Of a stretch of DNA of 64,000 nucleotides, positions 27,401 through 36,400 are shown in pieces. The translations under genes were made by a program, and so were the position numbers. The notes under the pieces were generated by a model. The model was not told the origin of the DNA. It worked only from the letters and a program-made list of their open reading frames with translations, and made no database searches. The stretch comes from Escarpia spicata (taxonomy: Eukaryota; Annelida; Polychaeta; Sabellida; Siboglinidae). The DNA lies in assembly GCA_963995525.1 (NCBI GenBank), contig OZ023214.1, positions 57,489,823 through 57,553,822 of the forward strand, in the 5' to 3' direction. The first letter of the stretch is position 1. Each line of letters begins with the position of its first letter.

Positions 27401-30400
27401 TTGTCTAGACGAGACGTCACGTAAGTATGCACCATCATCTCTGTCGTTTTCCTATCTAAAATATTTCGAATTCTTCCAATACTGTGTAGATGGAAATATG
27501 CTACACGACACATGTAGTGTACATGGTTGTTCATGTTTAGGGCATCATCGAAGAAAACACCAATGTTCCTGGCCACAGTGGAAGTAGGCACGATGTTATT
27601 GGCAACTTCTATGTGCGGCATAGAAAGTTTGTTCTTGATGTGCGGCGAACATATCACAATAGCCTCTGTTTTGTCAGCATTGAGTTTGAGTTTATTCATG
27701 CGCATCCAAGCTTGTATTTCAGTGACACATGCTTGTATGCGCTTCACAGCTTGGGTTGTGTCTTCCTCTGAGAGAGGACTGAAGGCGATGTAGAGTTGGG
27801 TATCATCAGCATATAAATGCATGTTGATTCCATGCCGACGTGCGATATCTCCGAGAGGTGCCGTGTAACAAATGAACATGAGCGGGCCGAGAACGGAACC
27901 TTGCGGGACTCCGTACATCACTGGACTTTCCGCTGATTCTCTTCCGTGCACTTGAATACTCTGACTTCGGTTGGACAAATATGAATCAAACCATGCAAGA
28001 GATGTTCCAGTTACTCCATAACGATCTCTGAGGCGTGATAACATGATCCCGTGGTCGATCGTGTCGAATGCTGCTGAGAGATCCAGTAGCACAAGTATGG
28101 CAGCCTTGCGCTCATCCAGTATACAAAGCAGATCGTTGCATACTCTCAGCAATGCAGTCTCAGTGCTGTGGTGCGGACGATAAGCAGATTGCATTTGCTC
28201 ATAGAGTTCGTTGTCAGATAGGTGTTTGGAGAAACGGGCAGCAACGACCTTCTCTGCAATTTTTGACACAAAAGACAAGTTCGACACTGGACGATAGTTC
28301 TTTAGGTCATTTGGGTTCAGTTTTGCTTTCTTCAAAACAGGAGTTACGACAGCCTTTTTAAAGGCAGAAGGAAAGACTCCTGTCGTAATAGATAAGTTCA
28401 CAATGTCGGTGATGACTGGTGCCAAAGTGGATATGTTGGCCTTCAGCAGATTAGTCGGAATCGGATCCAACTTGCACGATTTACAAGCCAACTTGCCGAC
28501 CAATTTGGTGATCTCCTGTGTCGTGGTCGGCAGGAATGATGATAGATGTGACAGGACAACACAGGGCTCGTCCGGACGCAGCAATGTGTGTTTGTCGTGG
28601 GTATCAAGATCGCGCCTGATAATGTCCATTTTGTCCGTGAAGTAGTTGCTGAAGTTGTCAAGCAATTGTCCGGGGCGGTTATAGGGCAGTGCTGTTGGCA
28701 AGTCTTTTGTATGCAGCAGAGAACCAACTATCCGATACAGAGTTTTTGGGTTGCCAGCCTGTTCGTTGATTTTGTTGGTATAAAATGTGGCTCTGGCAGT
28801 GTACAACATCTTCTTCACTCGTTTTCTCTGGTTGATGAAGATTTCTCTGTCGATGGTCAACCTGGATAATCTCCATCTTCGCTCCTTCCGGCGCCTCTCC
28901 TTCCTGGCTGATAGAATGTCGTCATCGACCCACGGCGCATCAGGTCGGATGGTGAGCCATTTCGTTTTAAGTGGTGCGTGTTTTTCAAGTAGCTCGCTCA
29001 GGACATTGTTGTATTGAGCTACAATGACGTCTAGTGATTGTTCACGGTTTGTATGTAATGTGGAGTTCACAATATCCGACGAGAACGATGTGAGATTGAT
29101 CGCCTTTATCTTGCGGTAAGTCTTCTTTTCTCTCCGAAATGGAGGCTTGCGCATTGCAAGACGGCAGTGCACAGTGTGGTGATCAGAAATAAGCTCGGCG
29201 ACCACCGTATCAGCCACACAGGAGTTAGTACAGGCTATCACAAGGTCTAAAATGTGGCCTTCTTGGTTGTTGGACATACTGCGTCATGTCATGCAGTGCA
29301 ACATGTCACGGAAATGTTTCACGTGAACATCAGTGTTAACGTCAAAGTGAAAATTAAAGTCGCCAACTATAACAAGTTCACCAGGTAGTGTCGCATACGT
29401 GTCAAGAATATCTGCGAAGTCATTGAAGAAATCGACAACCGATGATCCATTCTTCTTAGTTGGTGGTGGGCGATAAACAACAAGCAAGATTATACTTTTT
29501 CCGTGTGATGTTGATTTCGCGCTCATCGCTTCGAAGGACCGAATGTTGTTGAAAGTTTTCACTGCTGTTGTTTTGATCGAATCTTTATGCAGTATCGCAA
29601 TGCCGCCACCACGACGACTGGATCTAGGATGGTGAATTAGTTTATAACCAGGTGGTGTGAAAGCCCTGGTTACCGGGAGGTCGGAGTCTTTGTTAGAGAG
29701 CCAAGTTTCGGTAATGGCCACAACGTCGAGATCGTGTGCACAGACGTGGTATAAAATGTCGGTCGTTTTGTTGCGAACAGATCTTGAATTGATAAGGCAT
29801 AAGGAGGCTTGTGTAGTCGGACAGCATTGTGGATTTGGGGAAAGAGTCACGGAAATCAGGTTGTCATGTACTTGTGAAGATGTGCGCACGTAGTTGCTGG
29901 GTGGTCGAAAACCGATCACTGTGGAGATAGGTAGTTGATTACTTCTACCTCGGCATCCACGCTTCGTTGGTCGTCTTGACGCAATGCCAAGTTCAAGTAA
30001 AATGTTCCAAGCACTGGCATTCAAGCGTGAAGAATTGGAACATGCCCCTTGAGCCAGTTGATGCAGCTGACAAGCTGTGTATGTATAGCAGGCTTGGTCA
30101 GGCTTGGTTATAGTGGGTAGCAATCACTGAAGCGTGACGGCAAAGCTGCACACTGGTTCTGCAGGATCGTTAGTAATGTCACCGATTGTTGTCACGCACG
30201 AGTAATCACCGGCACAGCATATCAAGTAAAATGACAGTTCATAAAAACATTTAAAACTCACAGATATGCTGCATATGTATCAAATCGTCCGTTGAACAGC
30301 AATCCAAATGTGCTTGCAATTTCCTTTGTCAAATAGTAGCAGTGTTAGACAGTTATAACTCCTACAAAATCAAAATCTCACGGAGCACTTATAAGACGCA

Positions 30401-33400
30401 GCCACACAGGCGCAGCCATGTACTAATGGGTTGTAAAGATTGTGTCTTTGTTAACAGGAAGCGGTTCAATGTGTCAAAGACTTGGAATCACCCAAGAGTA
30501 TACATCAGTTTGTGTCGACCTGTCTCAATCATGTACTCGAACGATCGTCTAAGGCGAGGAAAGCAACAGGCTCATTCCTCAATCATTTAGTCAAACACAA
30601 GATTGTTTCTTCTGACGCCTATATGAAAGGGTAAGTTGCTACTTGTAATTCATATAAAATAGTTGTGTAGAAATGTTACGCAAATGTTTAAGATCCAGTG
30701 CAAAAAGTGTAAACTTATCGAAACCAACAATGTCCCTAATCCAGATATTTTGACATGGGGTGGTGTAGTGGTTAGAGTGTCGGGACTCGCAATCAAGAGA
30801 ATCTGGGTTTGAATATAATTTAGTTGTTTTGAACCTTGGCCAAGTTAGTTCAGTTTCAGTTTACTCAGTTGTATGGCAGTAGACTGATTCAATAGTCTTT
30901 GTGCAATAATTGCACTGTGGCTGAATGCTTCCCAAAAAGTCGATGTGTTAAAGTTGAACAGGTCTGCCAGGGAGTAAAGTATTTCATCAGTTAAGGATTG
31001 GACACTGCATTATATATATAAAAAGTTTACCTTTTAGTCTTGTTGACATGTTTGACCGAGACCTTACATCGTTGTTCAGATGGGATGTGTTGAGCTGAGC
31101 TGATGGTACTTGTTGGTATTTGCCAGACTGCAGGAGACGCTGGAGTTTGCGGAGGACATGCAGATTGACATCCCAATGATTTGGCAGTACCTGGGAGAGC
31201 TGATAGGACCAATGGTGCAGGACGGCTGTCTACCTCTCGCCTCCCTACGCCGCATCTGTGAGCCCCTCTCAAGTATGGCCGGCGTACTTGTGGCTCAGAT
31301 TCTCCATGACATGTCACACACACTAGTAAGTTTCAGTCACTTGTACAGTTCTCTAGCAGATACAGCCGTCGCTGTGGGAAGAGTTGTGTCTTTCTCCTCT
31401 TCTCTTTATGTCCCGTTTGTGAAACTTGTTAGATAATCAACTGAGAGCTGCCGAAACATTACTAAAAAGATTTAAATATCACCGAAAATGGTAAAGGATA
31501 CTTCAGACCTGCCTACCATTCTGGATTGTCCGGAATCATTCCGGAAAGTCACCTCAAATTACGGTATTACGGCGAGGGATGAAAATATTACGGACTGTCA
31601 CCATGTTCGCCAATCACTCAAATTTAGCTTCCACTATATTCAACAGGTGGCAGCATATGTATGCAGCATGTTGTGACATGGTTTTTCATTCGCCGAGTCT
31701 GGTCGTAATCTAACCAATAGGAAACAGTGTTATGACAAATTCGTATTTCCGCGATCAAACAAAACGAAGTCACGCGGCATGAAATGATGGCTGACAGCGA
31801 AACGACGCCACCGCCAACCAAAAAGAAACGTGTAATGCAAAAATTTAGTGAGTGTTGTACTTGTAGTGTTAGGCCAACTGACTGTACTAAGACTAAGTTA
31901 GTGTATTTATTGAGGAGTTTAGTCTATCATTTACAGCCTATCATACAGTCACTAGAGACTAGGCGATGCCGATGACAGCGTAATGTAATGGTTTTGCTGT
32001 CGCTACCCCCCTCCATCCCCCCCGGTGACAATTTCTTACACGGTTCTGAACAATTACTGACAGGAAGCCTATATTCCTGAAAATCAGTGTAAATGGGAAG
32101 ATGGATTACTGACAGGAAGTTTTTGGAGTAGGCAGGTCTGATACTTTATTATATAAAAGGAAAAATTTGAGTTTATTTAGGCTGTTGTAGTTATGACAAA
32201 TATTGCCAGGACTGTTGATACTGAAATGGCTGGATGTTACAGGGGCATATCAAGGTCGGTGAACTGTGGCGGAATGCAAGGTTACAGTGGTCCGACTTCC
32301 TCAAGCCAAAGGAGAATGTGGACGAGTTCCTAGGAAAACATGTAAGCACTCAACATCACAAGATTTCTTCCTTTATGTATATGTTTGCATAGTTACAGTG
32401 TATACATAATTGTTTATTATGTTCAGCAGCTAATGTTAATAATTGGTTTTGTTGCATAACAATGACTTAGCCTGTCCTGTGTTATGTGTGGGCATAATTC
32501 GAGAGGTATGCAATATAGTTATTTAATTTAATTTATTGAGATGACCCCGCTACCACTAGCGACCCATATCCCAGTCCATAATACACTGCTACATGACATG
32601 TGCAGTGCTTTCAATTGTTGTGCCATTAAGAGTTACACATTTATTTACTAAAACGTGTTAACATTTACTGGTTATATTATAATATAACACACATTTCCTT
32701 CACATGGAATTACTTTGGTATTCCTAGGTAATCACTATGCATTCGTTGCTAGCAGTGCATATGTAGTATATGTACATCGATGTTTGTTTAGTTCCTCATA
32801 TACTACGTCAGTCTTATAGATGGAACTTTGTTAAATCTTTGAGATACCTCGGGTAATATCTTTTCCTACAGTGGTTGTTCTTTCTGCCTGGTACGCATGC
32901 CGGCAAACTAACTTAAGCACCGGCCGCTGGCTACAATGCACCCAGTGCACGGCCGGGGACTCGCGCAGCCTTCGGAAGGAGTGCATGGCACCTATTCCAT
33001 CGGCTCTAATACTTTTAAGACATACTTAATATACTCATAAAGACGTTTCACAATACAGGTAATCATCTTCTATTGGAAGAGTTACCTATTTGGACTTGTA
33101 ATACGTTGTATACTTGTTTTATTGCTATGTATATGGCTACTATAACTTGGGGAAGTGACCTAAGAAAGATCGCATAGCATAGCCAGACAGTGCAACACCT
33201 GCTTGCGTCAAACAACTGGCAAGCGACACTCCTTTATTCCATCAGACAGCATGTCGGCCTCTACCAGTATGTGTCAAAGCCGACACATGGTCAAGGCAGG
33301 TGTCACTTTTTTAATTTTAAGCATAGTGTGTCTCGGACAACCAAAACACGATGTTTGAAGTCGACAACCCTAGGGTGGGTTAGTCAAGGGCAACAGCGCA

Positions 33401-36400
33401 CCGACCGATGGTGCCCCTGTATACCCAAGCGCGCCAAATCGATTATGATGAGAAATTACTATCGGTGAACATCAAATCTAAACAAACTAAAGACGCCTCT
33501 TAAGCGTCACTGAATTTGTCTACAAGCAGGAGTTGAATTTAGTTGATTTCATTCAGCTGGTGTAGCTATACGTATTAGCATGATGGAATCATACTTCCCA
33601 AATTGTCTCTAGACACAGGAATATAAAACATCTGATACCGAATTACCTTTCAACAAATAGACTTAACCATTTCAGTACGACAGGCCGGTTTTCCGGCATT
33701 GACGATGTCTGCTATTCAAATCGTTTTTATTCATAATAATCCACTGTGTGGAGCCACTTGTTCTGTACAGTTGTCAAGGCGAATAAATTAGCTATTCAGC
33801 AGTGGTCATCGTTTATTATCGCTCAATAATAGTTTACGGTGATTTTCATGGTTTTTAATGATGGATTATTAAAATCTGCGGCGGCCACAATGGCGGACCG
33901 TATTACTTCAACTAGCGATTTACCACCATATGTTTTGGACATATTATTTGATAGTTTTAACAAAGAATCTTTGTCGAATGTTGACGATCGACATAAATTC
34001 ATAATAACGATGTCGGCGAACTTGGTATATAACTGAGTTCAGCAACTGCAAAAACGTTTAAATCTTGGCGGCCATCTTGGATTGTTGGTTACCATGACTA
34101 CGGAATGTAAAATGATATGGCTCATTTTATTCACTGATTATCATACTTTCCAAAAATATATAACATTCCTATTCATAAAATGCATTTTTGTTGCTCAAAT
34201 CTTTACTTGTAGGTAGTTTCGGTAGTCCATGTTGCATATATACTGGGAATGCAGTATTCAGTGGTCACAGCTGATCAGGGCTGTAGTACTGAAATGGTTA
34301 ATAATTCACCACTCACTTGGCAGAGTTAAAGGTACAACTGGAATGTAACAATGCTTACTGTATGTCGTACCTCAACGGTGCTTACTGTATGTCGTACCTC
34401 AACGGTGCTTACTGTATGTCGTACCTCAACTATGCTAGTTTAAATCTTACAGGCTTTACCCCAAGGGGAGACCTGACAGGCTCTACCCAAAAGGAGACCT
34501 GACAGGCTCTACCCCAAGGGAAGACCTGACAGGCTCTACCCCAACGGGAGACCTGACATGGTTTACCCCAACGGGAAACCTGACAGGCTCTACCCCAACG
34601 GGAGACCAGCTTGGTGAATGGCAATAATCAAATGGATGAAGAGCTCCAATAACCTTCCACCTCATTTTATGTTTGGGTTGGGGGGGGGGCACAGTGATTG
34701 GAGATGATTTAGATACCTATATTACCCTCCATAGTAATATAATCTCACATCCACTGGTTTATCTGACTGGTATTGACAATTCTACAGTTCTGTCATATAA
34801 GCAGGATGATAGAAGTACAGCAATGAAGTATGCATTTGAACAAATTGTTTCAACGAGTATTTACATTCCTGTTGTCAACAACATGGGGTAGTGGGGGATC
34901 ATCTCAAATCTTGGAGGAACTTTTATTTAAGATACTAAATAACTATATTGCGGACCTCTCAAATTACGCGTGCGTGTAACCCATTTATGGACATGGACAA
35001 ATAAATATGATATTTACAAAAACATATTTTAATACTTAAAATTTTATTTGCTGTTGGTTTTGTAATTAATAATTTTGTCATGTACTTTGATTTAATGGGT
35101 GGATTGGAATCACTTGTGTAGGGGTTTTAATTTATTTGAATCAACAATGTCCGCCCCTCAAATTTCTCACCTTCAGCACTTGCATCTGACGTGTCCAAGC
35201 AGGCCCCTACTAAACGTAGCACGTCTGCCCTGCACAAATTTCTCAACTTAATACATCACATCTAGCTGCATCATGCTGCATTAAGAAGTGCAGTTTTCTC
35301 TGTTAAAATGTTATTTTTGTAATCCCCTCTTTAGAGTAATGTGTTGAAGTCTTCAGTTAGTATATAACATATTAATGGTGTATTCACTGTTTTGTGAGTT
35401 TAGGAGAAGGTCATACTGTTTCCGTATGTTTTCAGAAATTGGAGTTCACGCAGTCTGCGGAAGAACCACGGTCTCCTGATGGAAAGTCACTACCTGTTGA
35501 CAAAATCTGGGACGAACTCAACAGACTCATTGTTGCGATGAATGTTGTCAACGAAGAAGTCATTGATTGGATCGAGGTTAGTTGAACTCCACCACTCCCA
35601 TATCCTTGATGTGTAACTCATTTAAGGGGCACAGTTTGATGATCATTTGTGTTATTTGTCACATATGTTATTTTAAGGGGAGGTATGGCAGCTAGATAGG
35701 ACACTTTTTAAAATGCATAATTAATAAAAAAAATTTGCATCCAAGCTGTAGAAAAGCTATTACTGAGTAAAAAATGTATGACATTTTTTTCTGCCAGACC
35801 CCCCGTTTCCATGGTAATAAACAAAATGGCCGCCAAATGGTGGTATTCATAGCACATCTAGAAAATTGCAACACTCTGGAAGTAAAAATGATATGGTAAT
35901 CTAACTTAGCCTGTTGTATTCTCCTGGATATTCTCCACAATCCGTATAAAAAACATTTCAATTTTTTTAAATATTTATATTTTATTTTGAATTTTCAAAA
36001 CCGATTGATTGAAAATGCAACTTTTTTTTTAGATAACTACAAAGATAAAACACAAATCCAAAATGTTTTTTATACAGATTGTGCAGAATACTCAGGAGAA
36101 CACAACAATCAAAACCAGATTATCATATCATTTTTACTTCCAGAGTGTTGCAAGTTTATATGGCCAAAAACGTGATTTTCTGTAAACGGCCGTCAAAGTT
36201 TACACAGTGATAATATGAATAATATTATTGTAAACAAGTAAAACATTCAATAAATTGTGTTTGTTTATCTCCCAGACATTAATTATGCACAATAAATAAT
36301 ATCTGAGATGAAATACACCCACAGAATTTATACAATTTAGCTTTTTTTAAATAAATATAAAGGTCATTTGCATCATCATCTGATTTTCTGTAAACGTCCA

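Larger units (their letters stand above)
24262..30250 (-). mobile_element. L2/CR1-type LINE, nearly full length
   Basis: Minus-strand non-LTR retrotransposon. The 5' end lies near 30123-30250. The 3' end is at 24262 in an (ATT)n tail. Just before the tail, TGCGCC and GGCGCA (plus-strand 24330-24335 and 24296-24301) form the stem of a terminal hairpin, as in UnaL2/L2-type elements whose reverse transcriptase recognises the RNA 3' end. The 3' UTR is split by TTAA element D. It lies in the eIF4G intron between exons n and o, antisense to the gene. Confidence 0.85.
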
